Assembly (NCBI RefSeq): GCF_001639105.2
Contig: NZ_CP028904.1
Span: forward strand, 218,672-252,414
Direction of reading: 5' to 3'
DNA length: 33,743 nucleotides
Origin: Azospirillum humicireducens
Lineage (GTDB): Bacteria > Pseudomonadota > Alphaproteobacteria > Azospirillales > Azospirillaceae
Within the stretch, counting starts at the first letter, position 1. Each line of letters begins with the position of its first letter. A program made the position numbers and the translations under genes. This document shows, piece after piece, positions 8,386-15,913 of this stretch. Below the pieces are notes generated by a model. It was not told where the DNA came from. It did no database searches and saw only the letters and a list, made by a program, of their open reading frames with translations.

Positions 8386-8847
8386 ATGCGCTTTTCGATC
8401 GCGGCCACGGCCGCCCTGCTCCTGACCGGCAACGCCACGCTGGCGAGCGAATTCGAACGGGTGCCACCCGTGACCCATGCCGCAACGCTGAAGCAATGTG
8501 GCGAGTGTCACATGGCCTATCAGCCGGGCCTGCTGCCCGCCGCCAGCTGGACCCGCATCATGGACGGGCTGGCCGACCATTTCGGCGACAAGGCCAGCCT
8601 GCCGCCCGACGTTGCGGCGGATATCCGTGGGTACCTGACCCGGAATGCCGGCGGCGGCGACGGGCGGCTCGTCCGCATCACCGATCAGCGCTGGTGGCAA
8701 CGCAAGCACGGCTTCGAATCGACCGTTTGGCAGCGCAAGACGGTGGGCGCCAAGGGCAACTGCGAGGCGTGCCACCGCACGGCGGCCAAAGGCCTCTACG
8801 AGGACGACTGGGCTCTGTTGCAAACTTTTGCTGTAGGCGCGAGATGA
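8386..8847 (+). pseudogene. Diheme cytochrome c (DHC) gene, 3' end replaced by IS6-type sequence
   Basis: 153-codon frame with signal peptide (about 1-20) and two heme c sites, CGECH (38-42) and CEACH (126-130). The typical DHC text is present: FERVPPVTHAATLKQCGECHMAYQPGLLP, SWTRIMDGLADHFG and WWQRKHGF. It begins two bases after the SHP stop. Family members continue after the second heme with a short Asp/Glu-rich tail. Here the frame passes at 8811 directly into GGCTCTGTTGCAAA, the terminal repeat type of IS6-family elements. The last residues (WALLQTFAVGAR) are therefore insertion sequence, not cytochrome. Only about ten native residues seem lost and both hemes remain, so a folded protein is still possible; a short intact variant cannot be excluded. 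Confidence 0.8.
8811..8824 (+). repeat. IS6-family type terminal inverted repeat (GGCTCTGTTGCAAA), single copy
   Basis: GGCTCTGTTGCAAA is the IS6100/IS26-type element end. It lies at the exact point where the diheme cytochrome reading frame stops resembling its family. No opposite-orientation partner (TTTGCAACAGAGCC) was seen nearby, and no transposase follows, so this is a solo end or deletion scar. The next 150 bases up to the terminator hold no gene I can support. Confidence 0.65.
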
Positions 8848-8975
8848 TGAATACGGGCATCACCGCCGACGCTATGCGTCCTGGAGTTCGCGCAACTTAG
8901 TTGTGTTTGGTCCCAAACCAACTCGGGCTGGCCCGGCGGCGATACCGTCAGGCCATACTTTCTTCTTTGGACAAG

Positions 8976-9012
8976 AAAAAGGGCCGGGACGGACATGCCG
9001 CCCCGGCCTGAC
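8976..9012 (-). terminator. Rho-independent terminator for the ECF sigma/sensor operon
   Basis: Read on the minus strand: GGCCGGGGCGG, loop CATGT, CCGTCCCGGCC, then CTTTTTC. The 11-bp GC-rich stem has one mismatch and a T-run follows. It lies about 40 bases beyond the stop of the periplasmic sensor gene. Confidence 0.8.
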
Positions 9013-9048
9013 CCCGGAAGTGTCTGCCACCGGTCGAAACCGAAAGGA

Positions 9049-9489
9049 TCAGGGAAGGCGGCTTTCAGCGAGACGCAGGCGGCCTTCCGGGGACAAGCGG
9101 GACATGGTTTCGGCTACGCGTGCCTCGAACTCCCTTCGAAGCGTGGCGTCGTTGGCGTGGATGTTGTCGAACAGGTCTGTCAGCCGCTTCGGATCGAAGG
9201 ATTCGGCCATCAATTCGCTGCGCAGGCGCGGCGCGAACTCCTCACGCCCGATGCGGATGCGGACGAAGAGCGGACGCGCATCGTCGAGCGCCTTGCGCAG
9301 GATCGCGGCGTCGGCGGGGGACAGCCGGCCCGAAACCTCGTTGACCAGCCGTTCCAGCATTTGTTCCGGTCCTGGCGGCGGGGGCGGCCGGAAGCTGTGG
9401 GCGACGACAAAGCCGCCGGCCAGCATGTTAAGCGCGAGAGACCCCACCAGCAGGAACCAGGGCCAGCGGCGTCGGATGGACGGCGTCAT
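9049..9489 (-). CDS. Membrane-anchored periplasmic sensor/heavy-metal resistance protein (CnrX/Spy-like)
   Basis: 146 residues: one N-terminal membrane anchor (WFLLVGSLALNMLAGGFVVAH), a Pro-rich linker (RPPPPPGPEQ), then an all-helical periplasmic domain. Its text (LSPADAAILRKALDDARPLF, then FDPKRLTDLFDNIHANDATLRREFEARVAETMSRLSPEGRLRLAE) matches the CnrX/Metal_resist group, the sensor of CnrYXH-type ECF systems. The ATG at 9489 overlaps the stop of the upstream anti-sigma candidate (ATGA). Unlike metal-binding members, the periplasmic domain has very few His residues, so the stimulus may not be metal. Third gene of a three-gene operon ending in a terminator. Confidence 0.8.
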   Translation of the reverse strand: MTPSIRRRWPWFLLVGSLALNMLAGGFVVAHSFRPPPPPGPEQMLERLVNEVSGRLSPADAAILRKALDDARPLFVRIRIGREEFAPRLRSELMAESFDPKRLTDLFDNIHANDATLRREFEARVAETMSRLSPEGRLRLAESRLP

Positions 9490-9914
9490 CGCACGTCTCC
9501 CAGATAGCTGACGATCATCACGCCCGACAGGCTGGGCGCGCTCGTCTTTTCGAAGGTGACCAGACCCTGGCTGTAGCTGAGGAACCCGACCGCCGCCATG
9601 ACGGCCAGCAATCCGGCGAGCGGGGCAGGGCGGAAGGGCGGTCGCGACAGGAACCACGGCACGAATTCAGGAACGACCCTTTGGGCCAGACAGTCGGCGA
9701 TGCGGGCATAGACCTGCGCCTCCCGCCTTGAGGAAACGAGCGGGGTCGATGCGGCATCCAGCAGCGTGTCGGTGACGGCGGCATCGGTCAGCAGGTCGCG
9801 GGCCTCGGCACTTTCGTCCAGAAGGGTCAGCGCATCCACCCAGACGGAGCGCGGCCACCGGTCCAGATCGGCGCCATAGGCCGCGGCATAGCGTTTGAAC
9901 TCTTTGAGTGTCAT
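9486..9914 (-). CDS. Single-pass membrane protein, candidate anti-sigma factor (GxDLxxWP type)
   Basis: 142 residues. The cytoplasmic N-terminal part begins MTLKEFKRYAAAYGADLDRWPRSVW; one membrane helix follows at about 98-116 (LAGLLAVMAAVGFLSYSQGL), then a short outer tail. It lies between an ECF sigma gene and a periplasmic sensor gene with ATGA overlaps on both sides, the position of the anti-sigma factor in CnrYXH-like operons. No zinc-binding HxxxCxxC motif is present. The first 60 residues resemble the 92-residue product encoded after the second ECF sigma gene at 20839, including the GADLDRWP/GGDLALWP motif. Anti-sigma function is inferred from position and paralogy. Confidence 0.75.
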   Translation of the reverse strand: MTLKEFKRYAAAYGADLDRWPRSVWVDALTLLDESAEARDLLTDAAVTDTLLDAASTPLVSSRREAQVYARIADCLAQRVVPEFVPWFLSRPPFRPAPLAGLLAVMAAVGFLSYSQGLVTFEKTSAPSLSGVMIVSYLGDVR

Positions 9915-10486
9915 GACCGTGCACCGTCCTTCTGACGGATCAGGGGTTGAAGCCGGGCCCGCACCACACGGCGCGCCCGGACCAGCAGACTTTCCATAGC
10001 TGAAACAGACACCTGCAATACCTCCGAAGCCTCAGCGCACGTCATCTCCTCATGATAGCAGAGGCTGAGGGCCGCCCGTTGGCGTTCGGGCAACGCCGCG
10101 ATCGCGGCGTCCACCGCTGCACCGATCCTGATGCCGTCGATCACCGTTTCGGCGCTCCAGGCTGGATCGGCGATCTCTCCGGCATCGTCGAGCGAGGCGA
10201 AGCTGCGCCGCCGCTTGTAATCGATGGCGCGGTTCACCACGATCCTGTACAGCCAGGTCGTGAAGCGGGTTCCGTCGCCGCGCCAGCGGTCAGCGTTGGC
10301 CCAGATCTGCAGGAAAGCGTCCTGCACGACTTCTTCGGCGTCGGCGGCATTCCCAACCACCCGTTGAGCCAAGGCGATGCTCCGGCGCAGATGTCGGCGC
10401 GTGAGTGTTCCAAACGCTTTCCGGTCGCCGATGGCGGCGATCGCCATCAGCGCCTCGTCCGTCGCCATCTCCTCGGTAGGCTCCAC
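9911..10486 (-). CDS. ECF-type RNA polymerase sigma factor
   Basis: 191 residues with region 2 (FGTLTRRHLRRSIALAQRVVG, AEEVVQDAFLQIW, RFTTWLYRIVVNRAIDYKRR) and region 4 (ALPERQRAALSLCYHEEMTCAEASEVLQVSVSAMESLLVRARR). It has no extra C-terminal domain. The first codon used is GTG at 10486; an in-frame ATG at 10468 is possible, but GAGGAG touches it too closely to be a good ribosome site. It overlaps the anti-sigma candidate by four bases. Strongly similar to the sigma factor at 20139 across both regions (for example VVQDAFLQ and RFTTWLYR.VVNR.ID.KRR), so the two are paralogues. Promoter not identified: upstream sequence has no exact copy of the GCCAG/CGTG element seen before the flagellar genes. 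Confidence 0.93.
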   Translation of the reverse strand: MEPTEEMATDEALMAIAAIGDRKAFGTLTRRHLRRSIALAQRVVGNAADAEEVVQDAFLQIWANADRWRGDGTRFTTWLYRIVVNRAIDYKRRRSFASLDDAGEIADPAWSAETVIDGIRIGAAVDAAIAALPERQRAALSLCYHEEMTCAEASEVLQVSVSAMESLLVRARRVVRARLQPLIRQKDGARS

Positions 10487-10682
10487 GCCGTCGTCCGCCC
10501 GCTCCCGGTTGCTGTCAGGGATTTATACGCCGTACGCGCAGAAGTCCTGCGCTGCGGGCGGCAAGTTTCTGGCAAGGAGTTTCCCCAGGGGGCCGCTCCC
10601 TGGCGTCCTGGGACGCGTTCTCGGATGTCGATGCCTTCGTCGATGAGGTCCTGGCGGAACTGGCCACGATGACGGCGGCGGC
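10487..10682. other. Intergenic region upstream of the ECF sigma gene
   Basis: No gene supported. It must hold the leftward promoter of the sigma operon. The right part (about 10600-10682) may belong to the IS5 remnant that follows. Confidence 0.4.
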
Positions 10683-10880
10683 ATGGCGGAGCCGAACACC
10701 GTCGTGATCGACAGCCGCACCTGTCGTCCGGCCCCGACCTGTTTCGCCCGTGGTGTCGCTGGTGGGAAGAAGGTCCGCAGCATCAAACTCCATCTCGGCG
10801 TGGAGAAACATGGCTTCCCGTTGGCGATAGTCGTCAAGCGAACCAAGGCTCACCTCATCGCCATCATCGAGATCGCGCTC
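10683..10880 (+). pseudogene. IS5-family transposase fragment
   Basis: A short frame contains text typical of the middle of IS5-family transposases: EPNTVVIDSRTCRP, then GGKKVRSIKLHLGVEKHGFPLAIVV (first catalytic Asp region followed by the GxK...KLHL..D..G..LA block). Both the N-terminal and C-terminal parts are missing and the text loses similarity after about 10850. It lies in the gap between two divergent operons, just upstream of the flgD promoter element. Confidence 0.6.
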
Positions 10881-10971
10881 ATCTTCATTCCATCCAGGCT
10901 TCCGCGGCGTCTGACCGCCAAGGACCTCAGTGCCGGATCCTACAAACAGACACCTTTTGTTCACCACATCT

Positions 10972-11019
10972 TTTTTTTTTGAAAAAACCGCGCCAGCTTT
11001 CGTCCGCCGTTCCGTGGAT
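10972..11019 (+). promoter_or_regulatory. Flagellar promoter element P1, upstream of flgD
   Basis: T9 and A6 tracts are followed by GCCAGCTTTCG at 10992 and CGTGGATA at 11013. The distance from the first base of GCCAG to CGTG is 21, identical to elements P2 (13476) and P3 (16870). It can be read as an ECF-type promoter (-35 GCCAGC, 15-base spacer, -10 CGTG) or as a diverged FliA-type site (CCAGCTTT, 11 bases, CCGTGGAT). Leader to the flgD ATG is about 120 bases. Confidence 0.6.
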
Positions 11020-11138
11020 AGCCACAGAACAAACGGGGCGGCGCCTGCCCGTCGCCCCTCCCGGAACGACACCGGCCTGAACCGACGCGAACCCCATCCC
11101 GGAGTCCGCGAACGGGCCGCGATTGGGTGGAGAGCGCG

Positions 11139-11837
11139 ATGCTGGTGGATTCGGTCACTTCCACGTCCTCGACGACCACGACGTCCTCCTCATCGTCGTC
11201 GAGCAGTTCGTCGTCCAGCGTCAGCGAAAGCTACGAGACGTTCCTGACCCTGCTGCTGAAGCAGTTGGAAACCCAGGATCCGACGAACCCGGTGGACACC
11301 ACCACCTTCACCACCCAGCTCGTCCAGCTTTCCGGGCTGGAACAGCAGATGACGACCAACGACAAGCTCGACGAGCTGAACAGCACGGTGTCCGACCTCG
11401 CCAGTTCGGTGAGCTCGTCGCTCGGGTCCGGCAGCAGCGCCATCAGTTACTACGGCAAGACGGTGGAGGCCGAAGGCTCCACCACGCCCCTGCAGGACGG
11501 CGAGGCCACCTGGGAATACGACCTCGATTCCGAAGCGTCGTCGGTGACGCTCACCATCACCGATTCCAGCGGCAACACGGTCTACAGCGACGTCAGTTCC
11601 TCCACCGATGCCGGCACCCATGAAGTGACCTGGGACGGCATCGGCACCGACGGCAGCAGCTACAGCAGCGGCACCTACACGCTGACGGTCAAGGCCCTCG
11701 ACGCCAACGGCAAGGCCATCGACACGACAACGCGCTTCAAGGGCACCGTGACCTCGGTCGACAGCTCGTCCGGCACCGCGGTGCTGAGCGTCGGCGGCGT
11801 CAGCCTGTCGTCCGACGATGTGCTGTCGGTGTCCTGA
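11139..11837 (+). CDS. flgD: Flagellar hook capping protein FlgD
   Basis: Scaffold protein capping the growing hook, needed for polymerisation of FlgE outside the cell. 232 residues. The N-terminal segment has the FlgD hallmark ESYETFLTLLLKQLETQDPTNPVD...FTTQLVQLSGLEQQ. It continues with Ser-rich linkers and a C-terminal FlgD Ig/tudor-like domain (about 85-232; TWEYDLDSEASSVTLTITDSSG, then TWDGIGTDGSSYSSGTYTLTVKA). The ATG at 11139 was chosen because GGTGGAG lies six bases ahead; an in-frame GTG at 11127 would overlap that site. Unusual: a Thr/Ser run near residues 9-27 with twelve consecutive Ser, encoded by mixed TCx/AGx codons. First gene of the flagellar block, with promoter element P1 upstream. 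Confidence 0.95.
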   Translation: MLVDSVTSTSSTTTTSSSSSSSSSSSSVSESYETFLTLLLKQLETQDPTNPVDTTTFTTQLVQLSGLEQQMTTNDKLDELNSTVSDLASSVSSSLGSGSSAISYYGKTVEAEGSTTPLQDGEATWEYDLDSEASSVTLTITDSSGNTVYSDVSSSTDAGTHEVTWDGIGTDGSSYSSGTYTLTVKALDANGKAIDTTTRFKGTVTSVDSSSGTAVLSVGGVSLSSDDVLSVS

Positions 11838-11866
11838 CCTCTCCTCCCCTCCCCTCCCCTCCCCCG
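11838..11866 (+). repeat. Polypyrimidine CTCCC tandem repeat between flgD and flgE
   Basis: An uninterrupted pyrimidine tract containing repeated CTCCC units right after the flgD stop, about 25 bases ahead of flgE. It could be slippage-prone or affect coupling between the two genes. No terminator hairpin is seen here. Confidence 0.7.
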
Positions 11867-11889
11867 AATTCCAGACGACAGGTGCCGCG

Positions 11890-13185
11890 ATGAGCATCAC
11901 CAGCGCCATGTACAGCGCCGTGTCCGGGCTGACCGCCCAGAGCAAGGCGCTCGCCAGCATCTCCAGCAACATCGCCAATTCCAGCACCACCGGCTTCAAG
12001 GGCACCGTCACCGAGTTCACCTCCTACATCAACAAGACCACCACGGTCGACGAGCAGGTCGGCGGCGTCATCGCCTCGAACAGCCGCAGCATCAGCAGCC
12101 AGGGCGAGATCGAGACGTCCAGCGTCACCACCAATCTGGCGGTGAACGGCGAGGGCTTCTTCGTGGTGGCGGACGACACGGCCGACGGCGGGACCTACTT
12201 CACCCGCAACGGCTCCTTCAGCGCCGATTCCGATGGGTATCTGGTGAATTCGGAGGGCTACTACCTCTCGGGCTGGAAGCTGGACGACAGCGGCAATGTC
12301 AGCGCCAGCAACAAGACCTCGGTCGACAGCCTGGAATCGATCAACCTCTCCAACATCAAGGGCACGCCCAAGGCGACCTCCACCCTCGGGATCGAGGCCA
12401 ATCTGCCGTCCGATGCCGAAACCGGCGACAGCTTCACCTCCGACGTCGAGATGTTCGACGCACTGGGCAACAGCCACTCCGTCACCATGACCTGGAGCAA
12501 GACCGCCGACAACACATGGTCGGTCGATGCCGCCAATCCGGTCAGCTCCAACGATGGAACGACCACGACCGGCACCATTTCCGGCTTCCCGATCACGATC
12601 AGCTTCAACGACGACGGGTCGCTGGCCGGCGCCACCCAGAACGGCACGGTGGTCGATCCCTCCGCCATCGCCTTCTCCGTCACCGGATGGACGACCGGCG
12701 CCGCTGACAGTAGCGTCTCGATGGATCTCGGCACCGCCGACGGCATCGACGGGCTGACGCAGTACACGTCCGGCGAGGATGAACCGGAAATCGGCGACTG
12801 GACGGCGACCAAGGACGGCTACGAGCCCGGCACGCTGACCGGCACCACCATCGACAGCGAAGGCGTGGTGCGCGCCACCTTCGACAACGGCGAAACGCGG
12901 GCGATCTACCAGATCCCGATCGCGACCTTCGCCAATGCCGACGGGCTGGACAGCGAAAGCGGCACCACCTTCACCCAGACCTACGAATCCGGCAGCTACC
13001 AGCTGCGCACCGCGGGCGACGGCAAGGCCGGCGATATCGAGGCCGGCTCCCTGGAAAGCTCGACCGTCGAGCTGACCGACGAGTTCAGCCGCATGATCGT
13101 CGCCCAGCAGGCCTATTCCGCCGCATCCAAGGTGATGACAACGGCGCAGGACATGCTGGACACGCTGATCTCGATGAAGCGGTGA
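11890..13185 (+). CDS. flgE: Flagellar hook protein FlgE
   Basis: Subunit of the extracellular hook, exported by the flagellar type III apparatus. 431 residues. The N-terminal rod/hook signature is MSITSAMYSAVSGLTAQSKA...SSNIANSSTTGFKG, with central FlgE domains (GEGFFVVAD...YFTRNGSFSADSDGYLVNSEGYYLSGW). The conserved C-terminal helix reads DEFSRMIVAQQAYSAASKVMTTAQDMLDTLI. The ATG at 11890 matches the conserved start MSITSAM and has AGGTG seven bases before it; the frame is open upstream, but that text overlaps the polypyrimidine tract and is not family-like. It follows flgD in the usual order, and a small helical protein gene follows after four bases. Confidence 0.96.
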   Translation: MSITSAMYSAVSGLTAQSKALASISSNIANSSTTGFKGTVTEFTSYINKTTTVDEQVGGVIASNSRSISSQGEIETSSVTTNLAVNGEGFFVVADDTADGGTYFTRNGSFSADSDGYLVNSEGYYLSGWKLDDSGNVSASNKTSVDSLESINLSNIKGTPKATSTLGIEANLPSDAETGDSFTSDVEMFDALGNSHSVTMTWSKTADNTWSVDAANPVSSNDGTTTTGTISGFPITISFNDDGSLAGATQNGTVVDPSAIAFSVTGWTTGAADSSVSMDLGTADGIDGLTQYTSGEDEPEIGDWTATKDGYEPGTLTGTTIDSEGVVRATFDNGETRAIYQIPIATFANADGLDSESGTTFTQTYESGSYQLRTAGDGKAGDIEAGSLESSTVELTDEFSRMIVAQQAYSAASKVMTTAQDMLDTLISMKR

Positions 13186-13189
13186 CGCC

Positions 13190-13447
13190 ATGGCCGCCGC
13201 ACCGGACGAAGGGTTCGCCCGTGCCGATTCCCTGCTGCTGGAACATCGCCGGCTGGTGGCGCATGCGCGGTCGCTGCTGGCCCGCAGCAGCACGCGGGCC
13301 GAGCGGCTGGCCCTTGCCGACGATCTGATCTCGCTGATCGACCGGCTGGGCAGCGAAAAGCGTACCCTCGCCGCCCGCATCCACCGCGGTCGCGCCGCGA
13401 ATGCCGCGGTCAGCGCCTATGGCAAGGCGATGGCCGTACGCCGCTGA
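13190..13447 (+). CDS. Small helical protein in flagellar operon, possible export chaperone
   Basis: 85 residues, almost entirely predicted helix and Ala/Arg/Leu-rich (ADSLLLEHRRLVAHARSLLARSS, then LADDLISLIDRLGSEKRTLAARI). It begins four bases after the flgE stop, so it is probably co-translated. No family recognised with certainty. Size, helicity and location between flgE and flgK fit a FlgN/FliT-like chaperone for hook-associated proteins, but no diagnostic motif is seen. Confidence 0.6.
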   Translation: MAAAPDEGFARADSLLLEHRRLVAHARSLLARSSTRAERLALADDLISLIDRLGSEKRTLAARIHRGRAANAAVSAYGKAMAVRR

Positions 13448-13462
13448 CAGGGCGGCTCTCCT

Positions 13463-13503
13463 CAAAAAAAACAGCGCCAGCTTTCGCCCCGCCCGCCGTG
13501 GAA
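13463..13503 (+). promoter_or_regulatory. Flagellar promoter element P2, upstream of the 192-residue gene and flgK
   Basis: An A8 tract is followed by GCCAGCTTTCG at 13476 and CGTGGAA at 13497: same sequence, same 21-base spacing and same preceding A-tract as P1 and P3. It lies 30-35 bases before the ATG at 13533, so the implied leader is very short. Confidence 0.6.
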
Positions 13504-13532
13504 CCCGACATCACAACCCCGGAGCCTTCGCC

Positions 13533-14111
13533 ATGGCGCTCAAGCAGACCCTGCGCAAACCGGCACCCCAAAAGCCCGCAGCGGCGAAGTCCCAGCCTGT
13601 CGAGCTGAAGCTGACGAAGGCCGCGGCGCCCGCCGCCTCGACCGTTCCGGACGCCCCCACGATCTTCCTGCGCGTCGATGCGGTGCAGGTGCTGGAAGAC
13701 TTCGTCGCCGAACTGGACCGGACGGCGGCGCGGGCCGAGGCGGCGGTACGGGAAGGCCGTCCGCGCGACGCGCTGCTGGCGGCGGGCGACATGCAGACCC
13801 TGTTGAGGACCTGGAAGGACCGGTTGGCCGATGCGCTGGCACAGGTCCGCAGCAAGCGCGTCGCCCCGGCGATACGCGGCGCGGCCAGGGCAGCCGCCGG
13901 GCAGGTGCTGCCGGCGCTTGCCGCCCGCATGCGGGTGATGGAGGCGCAGATCAAGGTCCACCGTGCCCGCCAGAACGCCATCGGCGCCGCCCTGCGCGCC
14001 GCCTCGACCGCGCCGGCCGGCGTCTATGGCGTCGCCTACGGTCCGGGTGCGCGGTACGGCGCACGGGTGGCGATGCGCACCACCGGCCATGCCGTCGGCG
14101 TGACGGTCTGA
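13533..14111 (+). CDS. Unassigned helical protein of flagellar operon (FlgN-like candidate)
   Basis: 192 residues. The Lys/Pro/Ala-rich N terminus (about 1-48) looks disordered. A long helical region follows (about 50-160: AVQVLEDFVAELDRTAARAEAAV, then MRVMEAQIKVHRARQNAIGAALRAAS), ending in a Gly/Tyr tail (GVYGVAYGPGARYG). The helix pair followed by N-x-x-(I/L)-G and a Tyr/Gly-rich end recalls FlgN, the chaperone for FlgK and FlgL, and the next genes are flgK and flgL. No catalytic or enzyme motif seen. Start chosen at ATG 13533, with GGAG eight bases ahead and promoter element P2 directly upstream. FlgN-like assignment is tentative. Confidence 0.75.
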   Translation: MALKQTLRKPAPQKPAAAKSQPVELKLTKAAAPAASTVPDAPTIFLRVDAVQVLEDFVAELDRTAARAEAAVREGRPRDALLAAGDMQTLLRTWKDRLADALAQVRSKRVAPAIRGAARAAAGQVLPALAARMRVMEAQIKVHRARQNAIGAALRAASTAPAGVYGVAYGPGARYGARVAMRTTGHAVGVTV

Positions 14112-14141
14112 CCCCGCAACGAAGGAGAGGGAGGCCGCGCC

Positions 14142-15902
14142 ATGTCGCTTCGCGTCGCCGGATCCATCGCCACATCGGCGCTGCGCACGTCCGAGGTCGG
14201 GCTGGCGGTCGCCTCCTCCAATGTCGCCAACGCCGATACCGAGGGCTATACCCGCAAGACCTCCTCCACCGTCACCCGCGACACCGGGACCGGAATCTCC
14301 AGCGTCGACATCACCGCCGTCTCCAGCAATGTCGACCGCTATCTGCTGAAGACCATCGTGTCGGCGGAGTCCGACCTCGGCTATGCCGAAACGCGCGACA
14401 GCTATCTCGACCAGCTGCAATCGTCGCTCGGCAGCGTGACGGCGGATGATGACAGCACCGGCACCGACATCGGCTCGATGATCGACGCGCTGGCCGACAC
14501 GCTGGGCACGCTCGCCACCTCGCCGGAAAGCGGGAGCGCCAAGGCCGCGACCGTGCAGGACCTGTCCGACCTGGCCGAGACGCTGCGCAGCACCTCCTCC
14601 ACCGTCCAGTCGCTGCGCGCCCAGGCCGACGACGAGATCGCCACCACCGTCGGCAGCATCAACGAGACGCTGCACAGCATCGATGACCTGAACGAGCAGA
14701 TCGTCAAGGGCAAGGCGCTCGGCCAGAATGTCACCGACCTGGAGGACCAGCGCAACACGGCGCTGAAGAGTCTCGCCTCCAATCTCGACGTCACCTATCA
14801 GGTCGACGACAGCGGGCTGATGCGCATCTCCACCGCGTCGGGCAAGTCGCTGCTCGACAGCGCGGTGCATGAGCTTTCCTACACGCCGGCCTCCTCGGTG
14901 AGCGCCGAGACGACCTACAGCGCCAGCGGCAGCAGCGGCTTCAACGGCATCATGCTGAACGGCACCGACATCACCGGCTCCTCGCTGGGCGGCTCGCTCG
15001 GCGCGCTGGTGCAGCTGCGCGACAGCGATCTGCCGGCCCAACAGGCCGCCCTGGACGAACTGGCGACCTCGCTGATCGATACGCTGAACGGCATCCAGAA
15101 CCAGGGCACCTCCTATCCGGCACCGCAGACGCTGACGGGAACCGAAACGGTATCGGCCGGCGACGCGCTCAAGGTCACCAGCGGCACGTTGCGGGTCGCC
15201 GTCACCGACAGCAGCGGCACGGCAGCGGAGGTTCTGGACATCGACCTGTCGACCATGTCGACGCTGCAGGACGTGGTGGACGCCATCAACACGATGAGCA
15301 ACGCCTCCGCCTCGATCTCCGCCGACGGCAAGCTGGTGATCTCCGCCGACAGTTCCAGCAACGGCATCGCGCTCGGCGGCGACGCCAATGACGGGACGAC
15401 CGGCTCCTTCTCCGACGCCTACGGCCTGAACGACCTGCTGACCGGCACCGGCGCCTCCGACATCGAGGTGGCGGCGCGCATCTCCGCCGACAGCAGCCTG
15501 CTCGCCACCGGCGCCCTGACCTCCGCCAGCGGGTTGACCGCCGGGGATACGGCCTTGACCAGCGGCGAGGGCTCCATCGCCAGCGCGCTGTCGGCCGCCT
15601 TCTCGACCAGCCGCTCCTTCGATGCCGCCGGGGGCCTGAGTGCCCGCAGCACCACCTTCGCCGGCTATGCCGGCGCCGTCATTCAGGGTGCCGCCACGCT
15701 CGCCGAGACGGCAGCCAGCGCCCTGGAGAGCCAGGAAACCTACACCAGCAGCCTGGAGACGACCTTTTCGTCCCGGAGCGGCGTCAATGTCGACGAGGAG
15801 ACGGCTGCGATCTCCACCCTGCAATCCGCCTACGAGGCCGCAGCCGCGGTCATGAAGACGCTGCAGGAGATGTTCGACACGGCGCTGGACATGGTTCAGT
15901 AA
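14142..15902 (+). CDS. flgK: Flagellar hook-filament junction protein FlgK (HAP1)
   Basis: 586 residues. The N-terminal signature is SLRVAGSIATSALRTSEVGLAVASSNVANADTEGYTRK, with the classic FlgK pattern of Asn-rich turn and TxGYTR. Helical domain text around 150-240 (ADDEIATTVGSINETLHSIDDLNEQI) is FlgK-typical. The C-terminal conserved helix includes GVNVDEETAAISTLQSAYEAAAAVMKTLQEMFDTAL, the FlgK NxDEE motif. GGAGAGGGAGG precedes the ATG. It is followed after 11 bases by flgL, as usual. The middle (about 250-500) is Ser/Thr/Gly-rich and variable. Confidence 0.96.
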   Translation: MSLRVAGSIATSALRTSEVGLAVASSNVANADTEGYTRKTSSTVTRDTGTGISSVDITAVSSNVDRYLLKTIVSAESDLGYAETRDSYLDQLQSSLGSVTADDDSTGTDIGSMIDALADTLGTLATSPESGSAKAATVQDLSDLAETLRSTSSTVQSLRAQADDEIATTVGSINETLHSIDDLNEQIVKGKALGQNVTDLEDQRNTALKSLASNLDVTYQVDDSGLMRISTASGKSLLDSAVHELSYTPASSVSAETTYSASGSSGFNGIMLNGTDITGSSLGGSLGALVQLRDSDLPAQQAALDELATSLIDTLNGIQNQGTSYPAPQTLTGTETVSAGDALKVTSGTLRVAVTDSSGTAAEVLDIDLSTMSTLQDVVDAINTMSNASASISADGKLVISADSSSNGIALGGDANDGTTGSFSDAYGLNDLLTGTGASDIEVAARISADSSLLATGALTSASGLTAGDTALTSGEGSIASALSAAFSTSRSFDAAGGLSARSTTFAGYAGAVIQGAATLAETAASALESQETYTSSLETTFSSRSGVNVDEETAAISTLQSAYEAAAAVMKTLQEMFDTALDMVQ

Positions 15903-15913
15903 AGGAGACCGCG

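Noticed and set aside
8796..8996. 66-codon minus-strand frame across the IS6-type end
   Set aside because: It runs through the terminal repeat and the terminator; non-coding element end is a better explanation.
11838..11866. CTCCC repeats as a CRISPR or VNTR array
   Set aside because: Units are only five bases with no spacers; simple low-complexity tract.
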